A DNA stretch of 64,000 bases, from the NCBI RefSeq assembly GCF_900156875.1, contig NZ_LT707409.1, forward strand, positions 3,094,909 to 3,158,908. The letters run 5' to 3'. This DNA is from Robertmurraya dakarensis (GTDB lineage: Bacteria > Bacillota > Bacilli > Bacillales > Cytobacillaceae). Below the pieces are notes generated by a model that did no database searches, was not told where the DNA came from, and worked only from the letters and a program-made list of their open reading frames with translations. Position numbers and translations under genes: made by a program. This document shows, in pieces, positions 52,733 through 62,191 of the stretch (its first letter is position 1; each line of letters starts with the position of its first letter).

Positions 52733-54079
52733 TTGACTGTTAAAAATGAATCCCCGCCAAGAAAAGGATTTTGGACTTATCTTTCCTATAAGGAATTAGA
52801 TCAGTATCCTACGCCAGGCTTGCGTTTGTGGCTGATGTTGATCCTTGTTTTTGCATGGACGGTGGAGCAGTTTGAAAAAGCAAAGATGGCTCCCGTGTTG
52901 TCGTATATCATGGAGGATTTTGATGTTAGTCTGACCACATGGGGAGTTGTTGCCACCATTGCGACCATTCTTTCTGCCCTTTCTGTCTATATCTTTGGGT
53001 ATTTTTCAGATCTTTATGGTAGAAAAAAGTTAATGATCTGGCCCATGTTTATCTATGTGTTCCTGGCAATTTTGACCGTGATGGCACAAAACTTTATGAC
53101 GGTTGCGGTATTTTATGTCCTGGGACTTGTCATCATATCAGGACTCTACCCCGTTGTCGCAGCCGCTTTCCGGGATGTGTCTCCTAGGAGCGGAAGAGCC
53201 ATTTCCTACTCTTGGCTATCATTAGCATTTGTGCTTGGTTCTCTGACATCCAACGGTGCCGCGTCCATGACAATCCCCATCTGGCCGGGATGGAGGCCGC
53301 AATACTGGATCGCTGCTGGAGTAGCATTAATTATGGTTATCATCGTTGGGTTCTTGTATAAAGACTTATCAGAAAAAGTACGCGGTAAGGTCTACAAGGA
53401 TCAAACAGAAGGCTTAAAAAGCGAAACAGTCAAACAAGAAGTTAGTGTCGAGGAAGCGAAGAAAAGCGGGAATTTGATTTACAAGGATTGGAGAATTTGG
53501 TTCCTCAACATGGCGCTATTATTCTGGGGATGCGTCTATGCGTCCATTATGGCCTACGTTCCACTCTACTTCACACAATTTTTTGGAATTGAACCTGCAA
53601 GAGCCGCCTCTTTAACAAACGTATTTTGGTTTGTCGCTATTTTCTCTATCTTTTTCGGTGGTTGGCTTTCAGATAAACTGCAATTGAGAAAAATCGTTTC
53701 CGCCTTAGGAGCAATCGGGACAGGGGCCATGCTCATTATTTTGTCAGTATTGCCAGCAAATACTTCGGAAACCATCCTTATTCTGATCTGGGGATTGTCT
53801 GGTATTACGATGGGCTTCATCTACCCCGCATGGTGTGCCTTGCTTTCAGAAAACGCCGAATCAATCAGTTCATTTGGAGTAGGAAGAGCCTTTGCCATTT
53901 CTGGAATATTCAGCGCCGTTGGGGGCGTATTCCTAAACCTGGGACTTCCAGTAATCGTAGAAAACTGGGGCTGGTCCGCATGGATGTTAACATCCGGTTT
54001 CTGCTGTTTCGCCGTTGCTTTATTTGTTTCGTTTGGGAGAGGACCTTGGTTCATCCCAAAGCAAAATAAATCGAGTTGA
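52733..54079 (+). CDS. MFS transporter
   Basis: 448 aa with about 12 membrane segments and a central cytosolic loop (about residues 215-250). The MFS signature between helices 2 and 3 is GYFSDLYGRKK, with the matching GGWLSDKLQLRK between helices 8 and 9. TTG start after AAAGGAG at good spacing; the nearby ATG leads to an immediate stop. Substrate unknown; proteins with this layout often carry organic acids or sugars. Confidence 0.87.
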   Translation: MTVKNESPPRKGFWTYLSYKELDQYPTPGLRLWLMLILVFAWTVEQFEKAKMAPVLSYIMEDFDVSLTTWGVVATIATILSALSVYIFGYFSDLYGRKKLMIWPMFIYVFLAILTVMAQNFMTVAVFYVLGLVIISGLYPVVAAAFRDVSPRSGRAISYSWLSLAFVLGSLTSNGAASMTIPIWPGWRPQYWIAAGVALIMVIIVGFLYKDLSEKVRGKVYKDQTEGLKSETVKQEVSVEEAKKSGNLIYKDWRIWFLNMALLFWGCVYASIMAYVPLYFTQFFGIEPARAASLTNVFWFVAIFSIFFGGWLSDKLQLRKIVSALGAIGTGAMLIILSVLPANTSETILILIWGLSGITMGFIYPAWCALLSENAESISSFGVGRAFAISGIFSAVGGVFLNLGLPVIVENWGWSAWMLTSGFCCFAVALFVSFGRGPWFIPKQNKSS

Positions 54080-54093
54080 GTGCAGATACTTAG

Positions 54094-54132
54094 GCCTGGT
54101 GTCCTTGAAAAAGGTCATCAGGCTTCATTTTT
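54094..54132 (+). terminator. Terminator of MFS gene
   Basis: GCCTGGTG, loop, CATCAGGC, TTCATTTTT; a second small hairpin (TTTTTGCT/AAGCAAAAA) follows to 54153. Confidence 0.8.
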
Positions 54133-54159
54133 GCTGCATTAAAAAGCAAAAACATCCCC

Positions 54160-54211
54160 CTGTGAAACATTACTATTCATGAAACAAGATTATTCGGGTC
54201 GTCCCTGTGAC
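54160..54211 (+). repeat. Dispersed REP-like repeat 14 (long form)
   Basis: TGTGAAACA, spacer, CATGAAACAAGATTATTC, GGGTCGTC, core CCTGT. Lies between the MFS terminator and copC. Confidence 0.92.
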
Positions 54212-54290
54212 ATTTCATACATATTTCACATCTATTTTATAAGATAACCAATATGTTAATACTAACTTAAGCAATGTTTAGGAGGAATAC

Positions 54291-54884
54291 ATGATGAAAC
54301 GTATATTTACCGCCACTGCAGCAGCTTTATTGGCCATGTCGATTTCGAACAGCGCATTTGCTCATTCGCATGTTACAGGAACCATTCCAGCAGATGGTGA
54401 GGTTGTAACAGAAGAAGTAAATGAGATTGTTCTGAATTTTGACGGTCAAATTGAACAAGGCAGCTTTATCGATGTTACGACGTCAGAAGGACAAGAAGTT
54501 GAAATACAAGAAATAATCATTGGTGAGGGCACTTTAACAGGCACAGTAGCTGAGCCCCTGCCAAACGATGAATATGAAGTTAACTGGAATATTATTAGTG
54601 CGGATGGCCACCCATTAGAAGGAGGATTCTCCTTTACAGTCAACGCGCCAGTACCTGAAAATGTTGAAGAGGAAACCGTGGAGCCTACAGAAGCAGCCGA
54701 GCCAGCGACAGAAGATCAAGAAGAAGCTCCAACCGAAAAGGCGAATGAAGTTGAAGAATCGAATGAAGTCGAAGAAGCAAATAATGCTGAAGAAGCTTCC
54801 TCTTCGACGACAGTCTTACTCATCGTTGTTTTAGTTGTCATTGCAGCCGGCAGTTTCTTCTTCGTTCGTAAAAGAAAGAAGTAA
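54291..54884 (+). CDS. copC: CopC-domain protein with acidic linker and C-terminal membrane anchor
   Basis: 197 aa. A signal peptide ends FAHSHV, so the mature N-terminal His of CopC-type proteins is present, and the domain ends with ISADGHPLEGGFSF, the second Cu-ligand region. After about residue 120 comes a Glu/Ala-rich linker and a C-terminal transmembrane helix followed by RKRKK. CopC binds copper outside the membrane; here it is membrane-tethered, not free. AGGAGGAAT precedes ATGATG. Next gene, copD, starts three bases after the stop. Confidence 0.87.
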   Translation: MMKRIFTATAAALLAMSISNSAFAHSHVTGTIPADGEVVTEEVNEIVLNFDGQIEQGSFIDVTTSEGQEVEIQEIIIGEGTLTGTVAEPLPNDEYEVNWNIISADGHPLEGGFSFTVNAPVPENVEEETVEPTEAAEPATEDQEEAPTEKANEVEESNEVEEANNAEEASSSTTVLLIVVLVVIAAGSFFFVRKRKK

Positions 54885-54887
54885 TCT

Positions 54888-55979
54888 ATGGAAGCAATCG
54901 TTATGATAAGTCAGGCACTTTTGTATGTATGCTTTTCGGTCTTAGCAGGAAGTTTTATACTCATGCTGGTCCCGAACAACGTTCGTCCTGAGGTCAAGAT
55001 TCCAAAGCGCTTATTGTTAATTAGCGCTGGTACCCTGCCCATCTTCGCATTTTTTCCAGTGCTTGATATTACCCTATTTATCGCTCCACGGTTAGGACTT
55101 GTGGAATCATTTAAACTTGTGTTGACCACCTATACCGTTGGAACGGCTTGGAACTTTACACTCCTTGGTTCGGTTGTGTTGATACTATTAATCTCCATAG
55201 TGAAAGAAACGGAAAAAAGCCGTTTCGCCTATCTAGGGACATTGCTGACACTGGGGTTAATGTTGACCGTTGCTTGGTCGAGCCATGCCGGCAGCATCGA
55301 TCCAACCATGGGCTTAATCAGCCACTTTCTTCATTTAACAGCGGTAAGTGTTTGGGTGGGAATTTTATTGATGATTGGTTGGTGTGCTGTTAATCATCAA
55401 CATTGGCTTACATTCTTAAGCTGGTTCTCAGCCGTTGCCATTGGCTGTCTAGCTGCCGCTGTTCTTAGCGGTGTGCTGCTGATGGATGTAATGGTGGATG
55501 GGTATATTAGTTCTTGGGTGGGATCATATGGTCAAGGCTTATTAATCAAACATTTATTCCTGGTGCCGCTTCTTTTCTATGCATTAGTGAATGGCGTGAT
55601 TGTTAAATATAAACTTTCAAAAGATGCGGCATTCAATCCGATCCCTTGGATTCGTGTAGAAGGTTTTATCTTGCTGACTATCTTTATGATTACCGCTGCA
55701 TTCACGCAACAATCACCACCACATGGAAATAATTTAACGACTGAAGCCATCTCACCTTTGTTCAATCTATTTCACGGCAGCACGATTGAACCCGGCCAAT
55801 CCATTGGCTTTGTTGTGAACATGTACACCGTAGGATTCTTTTTCCTTTCCATCTTACTGTTTGGCGTACTAATACTATCGTTTTTAAAAAAAGCATCGAT
55901 ACTTCTATCTTTTCTAATAAGCTGCTTCCTAGTATCGAGTATCTACATCATGTTAATGGTCACCATGGTGATTCGCTAA
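54888..55979 (+). CDS. copD: CopD-domain membrane protein
   Basis: 363 aa with about eight or nine transmembrane helices. The central HAGSIDPTMGLISHFLHLTAVSVWVGILL and later His residues (CAVNHQHW) match the CopD domain for copper handling in the membrane. In B. subtilis the same functions are fused in YcnJ; here copC and copD are separate but adjacent, in operon spacing. Role is copper uptake or homeostasis by family; direction of transport cannot be stated. Confidence 0.83.
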   Translation: MEAIVMISQALLYVCFSVLAGSFILMLVPNNVRPEVKIPKRLLLISAGTLPIFAFFPVLDITLFIAPRLGLVESFKLVLTTYTVGTAWNFTLLGSVVLILLISIVKETEKSRFAYLGTLLTLGLMLTVAWSSHAGSIDPTMGLISHFLHLTAVSVWVGILLMIGWCAVNHQHWLTFLSWFSAVAIGCLAAAVLSGVLLMDVMVDGYISSWVGSYGQGLLIKHLFLVPLLFYALVNGVIVKYKLSKDAAFNPIPWIRVEGFILLTIFMITAAFTQQSPPHGNNLTTEAISPLFNLFHGSTIEPGQSIGFVVNMYTVGFFFLSILLFGVLILSFLKKASILLSFLISCFLVSSIYIMLMVTMVIR

Positions 55980-55996
55980 CCCAGAATCCATATCCC

Positions 55997-56027
55997 AATT
56001 CGACATTATTCGGGTCGTCCCTGTGAC
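55997..56027 (+). repeat. Dispersed REP-like repeat 15 (short form)
   Basis: AATTCGACATTATT, CGGGTCGTC, core CCTGT. Eighteen bases after the copD stop codon. Confidence 0.88.
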
Positions 56028-56156
56028 CATTTCACTCATACAGGGAGACGATGTTGAGAAAATTTCACGCTGAACTTCATGGCTTATCTACAGGAGATAA
56101 CTATAATGCATTATACTTGGTTTGGAGATTTTGAGAGTTGAAGCCACGTTCAAAAA

Positions 56157-56196
56157 TAAAAAGACAACAGCTGTACCATGCGAGCTGTTGTCTATT
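56157..56196. terminator. Terminator between copD and SGNH hydrolase genes
   Basis: AAAAAGACAACAGCT, loop, AGCTGTTGTCTATTATT; suited to both converging genes. Confidence 0.8.
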
Positions 56197-56227
56197 ATTA
56201 CTCCTGTTGCGAGGAGTAACTTATAAA

Positions 56228-56968
56228 TTAATTCGATTTGCTTTTATCAATCTTTTTCCAAAACTCTTTGGCTATTTGTTGGTATCCTTCTTCGCTTAGA
56301 TGGATGTCTTCAGGATTTGGCAGATAGGTGTCAGGATCTTTTGCAATAACTTTAGCCGTTGGGACGAAAGTATCTCCATTAATGTCCGTGACTTGTTCAA
56401 TTGCACCATTCAACGTTTCTAACAGTTGTTCTATCAACGGCTGGTGTCCTGGAAGGATATGAGGCATCGGATTGTAATAACCCATGACATAAACCTTTGC
56501 ATTTGGATTGATACCCTCGATTTCATTCAAAATTTCTCCTATATTGGCGGTTGTGTTCTCAATAGCTCTATCAATATCTTCAGGAGTTGCTCTTTGAACA
56601 AGAAATGCATTAAGGACTGGCAGCACATCGTTTGCACCAATATCGATCGTAATCAACTCAGCTTCCTTTATAGCATCCCTTAAACTCTCATTTTCCATAT
56701 CTTTCATTAAATCGATTGTTGTGTACCCACCTTTTGCAGAGTCATTATTAAAGTTAATAGTATATTGAGATTGCTCAAAGCGTTGTTTTATATAGTCAGG
56801 ATAACCCAACCCATCATCTCCATCAGGCGTGATTCCCGCTGCCAATGAATCCCCCATGGCCACATAGTCAATTACCTTTTTTTCCGGCACGTTGGCCAAA
56901 GCGGAAAGTGGCAATGTTAATAAAGCCCCCACCATTATTAAACTCTTAAACTGTTTACCTATTTTCAT
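56228..56968 (-). CDS. Secreted SGNH/GDSL-type lipase-esterase
   Basis: About 246 aa from the ATG of MKIGKQFKSL, five bases after GGAGGGG. The signal peptide ends near ALANVPEKK. SGNH blocks: Ser in AMGDSLAAG, Gly in AKGGYTT, Asn in DIGANDVLP, and Asp/His in NPEDIHLSEEGYQ. Family enzymes hydrolyse lipids, esters or wall-linked acyl groups. Monocistronic, convergent with copD. Confidence 0.88.
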   Translation of the reverse strand: MKIGKQFKSLIMVGALLTLPLSALANVPEKKVIDYVAMGDSLAAGITPDGDDGLGYPDYIKQRFEQSQYTINFNNDSAKGGYTTIDLMKDMENESLRDAIKEAELITIDIGANDVLPVLNAFLVQRATPEDIDRAIENTTANIGEILNEIEGINPNAKVYVMGYYNPMPHILPGHQPLIEQLLETLNGAIEQVTDINGDTFVPTAKVIAKDPDTYLPNPEDIHLSEEGYQQIAKEFWKKIDKSKSN

Positions 56969-57073
56969 CATATCCCCTCCATAACTAATCATTCCAATTT
57001 AATAATAACATTTTTTTCAAAAAGCGTTCTTAATAATGAACAAATTTTAAAAATTAATTTTCCTATTAAATAT

Positions 57074-57240
57074 CGGGACGGTTCTTCTATTTCTATAGTC
57101 TCTATTAATAACGGTTATTACTGATAACCATATCAAATTAATGTTTCTAGAGTTCAGAAAAAAGCCCTGCAAAGATTTCTCTCCGCAAGGCTACTAATAC
57201 TTTATTTGTAAGGAATTAGGAAAACGAAAGAACCGTCCCC
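57074..57240. repeat. Inverted pair of GGGACGGTTCTT elements flanking a terminator
   Basis: GGGACGGTTCTT at 57074 and its complement AAGAACCGTCCCC ending 57240. Single related copies are at about 60195 (GGGGACGGTTC) and about 51201 (GGGACAGTTCC). A short dispersed motif distinct from the REP-like family. Confidence 0.65.
57157..57194 (-). terminator. Terminator of SLH-amidase gene
   Basis: Minus strand AGCCTTGC, loop, GCAGGGCT, then TTTTTT. Confidence 0.8.
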
Positions 57241-57251
57241 TAGTATCCCCA

Positions 57252-58706
57252 TCACCGCTTTTCATAATAAGCAAGTATTCCATTATAAATGGCGTCTGCA
57301 AATAAACTGCGTTGTTCTGCGAGCTTTTTGGCATCATCAGAATTACTAATGAACCCTAATTCAACGAGTACGCTTGGCATTTTCGTTTGAGTTATCACTA
57401 GAAATTCTGCATCTTTCACTCCACGATCCCTTGTTCCTAAAAGAGAGACAATTTGCTGTTGGATTTCAGCTGCTAACTTTTTACCTTCTGCACTTTGTGG
57501 GTTCTTGGAGGAATCGTAATAGGTTTCGGTTCCATGTGCGGTTGATGGGCCGGCATTAGCATGAACACTTACAAAAATATCTGCACCATTTTGGTTTGCA
57601 ATTTTTACCCGATCATTAAGAGATGGATAGACATCAGAACTTCGAGTCAAAATTACCTTAGCGCCTGTGTCCTTCATTTTTTGCTCAAGCAGATTGACAA
57701 CTTCAAACACAATGTCCTTCTCGTACATACCATGTCCAATTGCCCCTGGATCTTTCCCTCCATGTCCTGCATCAAGAACAATAACCTGGTTCTCAAGATT
57801 AATAGCTTCAGATGTAGTACTGCCGATATTAAGATAACTAGCACTTACATACCCTACTTGATCGTTATATAGAATTCTTGCCCAGCCCCCATCGACAAAG
57901 GTTATATTTACGATATTTCCAAAAGATAATTGGCCAATTACACGGGAATTGGTTGAAGATCCTGAACGAACATTTAAGATATCTGCCGTTACGGTCGCTG
58001 TTTTAGCTGATTGAGTGGGCTTTGTTTCTAGATTTGGCTGTTTATCCGTTGAAGGAATTTTACGGTAACTCGTATTTAGTGTTCGAGTTAGAAATGTTGC
58101 AAATTCTGAACGTTTAATATGCTTTCCGGGGTTAAATTGGTTACCCGATCCTGTGGTGATGCCAAGTTGATACAGAGTGCTGACATATGGTCTAAATTCA
58201 TGATTAATATAAACATCTGTAAAAGGTTCTACTTCATTGTTTTCAACGGTCAATCCAAATGCTTTTACAATAATTTTCGCCATTTGACTGCGTTTTAATG
58301 GTTCATCCGGCGCAAAGGTACCATCTTTTTTTCCATCAAAAATGTTTAATTGAACAGCCTTTTGAATCCAGCCCGCTGCCCAATGTCCTTTTGATACATC
58401 TGAAAATACCCTTTCAGAAACACGTGCTTCGTTTGCACCTTTGGCCAATACAATCATTTTCGCTGCCTGCGCTCTCGTTACCGTCCGTTCTGGAGCAAAA
58501 TAAGAGCCTTTTGAATTTTGATATCCGTTTATGATTGAACGGCTGCTTAAATAACGAATTTCCTGGCTTGCCCAATAAGAAGAAGGGATATCATAAAAAT
58601 TTGCAGATGCAGCATTTACCTTTGATTCTTTATAAGGTACAGCAATAATTAATGTACATAGTATAAAAAACAATCCGACTTTATAAAATTTAGATCTATT
58701 TTTCAT
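57252..58706 (-). CDS. SLH-anchored N-acetylmuramoyl-L-alanine amidase
   Basis: 484 aa. Signal peptide (1-32); three SLH domains (about 36-220, IPSSYWASQEIRYL, SKGHWAAGWIQKAV, GTFAPDEPLKRSQMAKI); bacterial SH3b domain (about 235-292, ILNVRSGSSTNSRVIG); amidase_3 catalytic domain (about 305-484). Zinc ligands: His of LDAGHGGKDPG, Glu of YEKDIVF, His of VSVHANAG; catalytic Glu of VELGFISN. It cleaves the bond between MurNAc and the stem peptide and should work at the wall in cell separation or turnover. SLH plus SH3b gives two wall contacts. Confidence 0.93.
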   Translation of the reverse strand: MKNRSKFYKVGLFFILCTLIIAVPYKESKVNAASANFYDIPSSYWASQEIRYLSSRSIINGYQNSKGSYFAPERTVTRAQAAKMIVLAKGANEARVSERVFSDVSKGHWAAGWIQKAVQLNIFDGKKDGTFAPDEPLKRSQMAKIIVKAFGLTVENNEVEPFTDVYINHEFRPYVSTLYQLGITTGSGNQFNPGKHIKRSEFATFLTRTLNTSYRKIPSTDKQPNLETKPTQSAKTATVTADILNVRSGSSTNSRVIGQLSFGNIVNITFVDGGWARILYNDQVGYVSASYLNIGSTTSEAINLENQVIVLDAGHGGKDPGAIGHGMYEKDIVFEVVNLLEQKMKDTGAKVILTRSSDVYPSLNDRVKIANQNGADIFVSVHANAGPSTAHGTETYYDSSKNPQSAEGKKLAAEIQQQIVSLLGTRDRGVKDAEFLVITQTKMPSVLVELGFISNSDDAKKLAEQRSLFADAIYNGILAYYEKR

Positions 58707-58999
58707 ATTCCCCCATACTTCCTTCTAGGTATTTTTTCATTACTAGACTATCAAAATTATATCATTATAACTAGTTTCTTTTAGAAAAATAAACTAGGTA
58801 TAATTGACTGTTTATCTAGTTTTAACAGTATTAACTACTGTCAGTCCTAAAAAACCCCTAATTAACTTCCTACTAACGCATTTTCTATGTAAATTATCTT
58901 ACTCTAAGAACAATTAACCATTTTCCAGATTCACAGACATATAGTGATCGTTATTGTCGAATGCTCTACTGAAAATAAATTTCAGGAGGAATACAACGA

Positions 59000-60148
59000 A
59001 TGAAGAACGGAAAACTCAAGAAGTCTATTATTAGCGGCACAGTAGCGACATCACTTATTTTATCTTTAGCAGTACCAGGCGCATTTGCAGATGAGGTGCC
59101 AACAGAACAACCTGCTACAGAAGAGACAGCAGCCGAAGCAGCTGTTAAAAATGATAATAATCTTGAAGATGTATCTAAAAATGATACTACGACCGAAGAA
59201 GAATCTAACGAAGATACGCAAGAAGATGAGCCATCTTTAGTACCTGGAGATTTCTTCTATTTTGTAAAAATTATGATGGAAAAAATAAGACTTGCTGTCA
59301 CAATGGATGATTATAAAGAAGCTCGTCTTTTAGCAGATTTTGCAGAACAACGTATAGCTGAAGCAAATGCTTTATTTGCTGAAGGTAAATCTGAGGAAGC
59401 AGAAGAGCTGCTTAAGGAAGCCATTGATACTCAGGTAGAAGCTGCTGAAAATCTAGCTCAATCACTAGAGACATCTGAGGAGAAAGAAGCTGCCGATGCG
59501 GAAGCAGATGAAGGAACAGAACAAACAGAGGAAAAATCTGATGAATTAGCTTCAGAAGATGATGCTGCAGCGGAAGATACTGATGAATTAGCTTCAAAAG
59601 AAGAGGCGGCAACAGAAGATACTGAAGCAGATGTTGTAGAAGTTAAGCTTGCGAATAACATCGACGCATTAACGGCTGCATTATCGCATGTGAAAAATCC
59701 TACAGCACAAAAAGCATTAATGAAGAATATTCAAAAGTCTTTTGCTAAATTAGATAAAAAACTTGCAAAGTTGGAGAGAAAAGCTGAGAAATTTGCTGCC
59801 GAAGAGAATGAAGATGCTGAGGAAATTGGATTAGAACCAATTAATGAAACAGCAGTAGATCAAGAGACTGAAGAAACAACTGTATCTGATTCTATTGAAG
59901 ATGAATCTACTGAAGACGTTCAAAAAGCAGCTGTAGCTCCGATTGTTGTTGAAAAGAAACAAAATGCTGCAGAAAATAAGCTAGCAGCTCAAGTGAAAAA
60001 AGAAGAAAAGCAGCAAAAAGCTAAAGAAAACAAGCAAAACGCACAAAACAAGAACAATGAAAAGAAGAATAATAATGCAAACAAAGGCAACGGACAAAAG
60101 AATAGTAATGAAAATAAAGGAAACGGCAACGGAAACGGTAAAAACTAA
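59000..60148 (+). CDS. Secreted, highly charged DUF5667-like protein
   Basis: 382 aa. The signal peptide ends PGAFADE. A DUF5667-like helix pair is at about residues 80-150 ([35 protein letters not shown]), found in extracytoplasmic proteins of Bacillus. Around it are Glu/Asp-rich segments, two near-identical ELASxxxAAxEDT repeats (about 190-212), and a basic, Lys/Asn/Gly-rich tail ([14 protein letters not shown]). The two halves have opposite charge. AGGAGGAAT precedes the ATG. Function unknown; divergent from the SLH amidase. Confidence 0.72.
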   Translation: MKNGKLKKSIISGTVATSLILSLAVPGAFADEVPTEQPATEETAAEAAVKNDNNLEDVSKNDTTTEEESNEDTQEDEPSLVPGDFFYFVKIMMEKIRLAVTMDDYKEARLLADFAEQRIAEANALFAEGKSEEAEELLKEAIDTQVEAAENLAQSLETSEEKEAADAEADEGTEQTEEKSDELASEDDAAAEDTDELASKEEAATEDTEADVVEVKLANNIDALTAALSHVKNPTAQKALMKNIQKSFAKLDKKLAKLERKAEKFAAEENEDAEEIGLEPINETAVDQETEETTVSDSIEDESTEDVQKAAVAPIVVEKKQNAAENKLAAQVKKEEKQQKAKENKQNAQNKNNEKKNNNANKGNGQKNSNENKGNGNGNGKN

Positions 60149-60417
60149 GTAAATACTGTGACAGACTATAGTAAGGGTGAAGCCATGAGGAAACATGGGG
60201 ACGGTTCGAGGCTACTGAAAATGTCTATCTATTTCCACCATGGCACTTGATTTTTTCCCAGTTTTAACCACAATAGCCTAAGAATTGTTATTTCCGTTTA
60301 ATTTATCGGGCGATTTATGCGGAGCGAGGGTCACAGACACTCTTTTTTGACTGGGCACTTTTATTTGAAGGAGCTATTTGTTCCAAGGAGAACCGAGGAC
60401 ACAGTATAAAAAAAAAT
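60149..60417. other. Region between secreted protein and insertion element
   Basis: No intact gene. Contains a GGGGACGGTTC element at about 60195. Confidence 0.45.
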
Positions 60418-60448
60418 GAGGCTGGGACAAAACCCTCCTCTGAGATGA

Positions 60449-60492
60449 AAAAGCCGGTGAAATTTTACGACGCGTAAAATTTCACCGGCTTT
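60449..60492. terminator. Hairpin at left end of insertion element
   Basis: AAAGCCGGTGAAATTTTAC, five-base loop, GTAAAATTTCACCGGCTTT: 19 perfect base pairs with a T-rich exit. Confidence 0.85.
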
Positions 60493-60591
60493 AATTATTT
60501 TTTAAATAAAAATAAGGACCACTTCTGATAAAATAAAGTTACCACACAAAATCTTACCGAAAGAAGGGTCCTTCTGTTTAAGAATTATATC

Positions 60592-62067
60592 ATGAATCAA
60601 TTATTTTGCCTTTAGATTTAAAAGTGAAATTACAAAAAAATGAATTGCCTTCCATGTCCATCATTTAGTTGGAGTATTCCTCAAGAAGCATTTGAACCAT
60701 TTCTGCGAAATGAGGGCTGTCCTGCCTATCATCCACGCATGATGCTTAAAATTATCTTATGTGACTACTCGCAATCTATTTTCTCAGGACGCAAAATTGA
60801 AGCACTATTAAAAGACAGTATCCGTATGATGTGGCTCGCTCAAGGGTATGAACCCAACTACCGCACAATTAACCGATTTCGTGTTCAACCAGAAGTGAAA
60901 GATTTAATTCGCCAATGTTTCGTCCAATTCCGTTGCCAGTTGATCGAAGAAAAACTTATCGATTAAGAAGCGATTTTTATCGATGGTACTAAGATTGATG
61001 CGAATGCGAATAAATTTACGTTCGTATGAAAGAAATCGATTGAGAAATATCATCAAAGTTTAATTGAAAAGTCGAACCAGCTATACAACGAGCTGCTTGA
61101 GAATCAAATCATACCTGAAATGGAACGAGAATGCGATGAACAGTTATCATTGGAAGAGCTGACTCAATTAGTTCAAAAAGTGGACGATGTCGTAACCAAC
61201 TATGATAAACAAATTGAAGCATCATTAGATGTTCTAGAACGAAAAGCATTAAGAAGTGAACGCAAATACCCGAAACAAGTGCGGAAGCAGTTGTTGGATT
61301 TTGTCGGGATGCGACATTTATGCGAATGAAAGATGATTATATGAAAAATGGGCAATTGAAAGCGGGTTACAATGTGCAAATCGCAACGGAAGGTCAATAT
61401 GCCCTTGCCTATAGCTTATTCTCAAACCCAACAGATACAAAAACGTTAATTCCATTTCTAGATGAAATCGAACAGCATTATTTTGAGATATCGAAACATA
61501 TTGTCGCAGATGCAGGTTATGGTAGTGAACAAAACTATAATGATGTCCTTTCGAACAGAAAACGAGAAGCACTTATACGTATAACATGTATTTCAAGGAA
61601 CAGAAAAAAAAGTACAAACAAAATACCTTCAATCCCGACAACTGGCAGTATGATGAAGCAAACGATACATATATATGCCCTAATCAGAAACTTCTTAAAT
61701 TTCAATACCGTTCTGTACGCACTGATCGTACAGGATTCCATCGGGAGTTCAAAATTTATGAGTGTGAAGACTGTTCGGGATGCCCATTCCGTTCATCATG
61801 TACAAAAGCAAAAGAAGGCAACAATCGAAAATTAATGGTGAATGAAAACTGGGAAAGCAAAAAGAATATGTAAGAGCGAAGCTTTCAGAAGAGAAAACAA
61901 GTGCCATTTATCGAAAACGTAAAATCGGTGTGGAACCAGTTTTTGGATTCTTGAAGGCTAATTTGCGTTTCACTCGATTTTCAATACGAGGAAAATCGAA
62001 GGTAGAAAACGAAATGGGCCTAGCGTTAATGGCAGTGAATTTAAGAAAATTAACTGCCATTAACTAA
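60592..62067 (+). pseudogene. IS1182-family transposase, broken
   Basis: The parts of a single DDE transposase are spread over three frames: IPQEAFEPFLRNEGCPAYHP, an IFIDGTKIDANANKFTFV block, ADAGYGSEQNY, a Cys-rich CEDCSGCPFRSSC motif and the end GVEPVFGFLKANLRFTRF. Lesions seen: a frameshift or stop in the first 20 codons, TAA at 60964-60966, TGA in place of Trp at 61027-61029, a deletion just before 61305 between LLD and DATFMRMK, and frameshifts near 61585 and 61850. It cannot make active transposase. Confidence 0.9.
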
Positions 62068-62098
62068 AGTAATAGAAGAATTTACACGTAAAAATAGA

Positions 62099-62136
62099 AA
62101 AAGGTGAATTTGAGTGTGCTCAAATTCACCTTTTTT
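62099..62136. terminator. Hairpin at right end of insertion element
   Basis: AAAAGGTGAATTTGAG, loop, CTCAAATTCACCTTTTTT. Confidence 0.85.
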
Positions 62137-62191
62137 ACTATTTGAAGCTAGTTATGTCCCAGCCTCGTTTTAATACCTTTCACCTAAAATC

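Larger units (their letters stand above)
60418..62166 (+). mobile_element. Decayed IS1182-type insertion sequence
   Basis: 1,749 bp bounded by the inverted ends GAGGCTGGGACAAAAC (60418) and its near-complement TTATGTCCCAGCCTC (ending 62166). A strong hairpin stands just inside each end (60449-60492 and 62099-62136), giving transcriptional insulation. A defective transposase lies inside. No target duplication could be settled by eye. Confidence 0.85.

Noticed and set aside
56051-56134. 27-codon frame (starts MLRKFHAEL) with AGGGAG before ATG
   Set aside because: No homology that I can recognise, no terminator of its own and very short; not enough support.
60418-62166. Active transposon as source of the dispersed repeats
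   Set aside because: Its transposase is broken at several places and its ends do not resemble the repeat.
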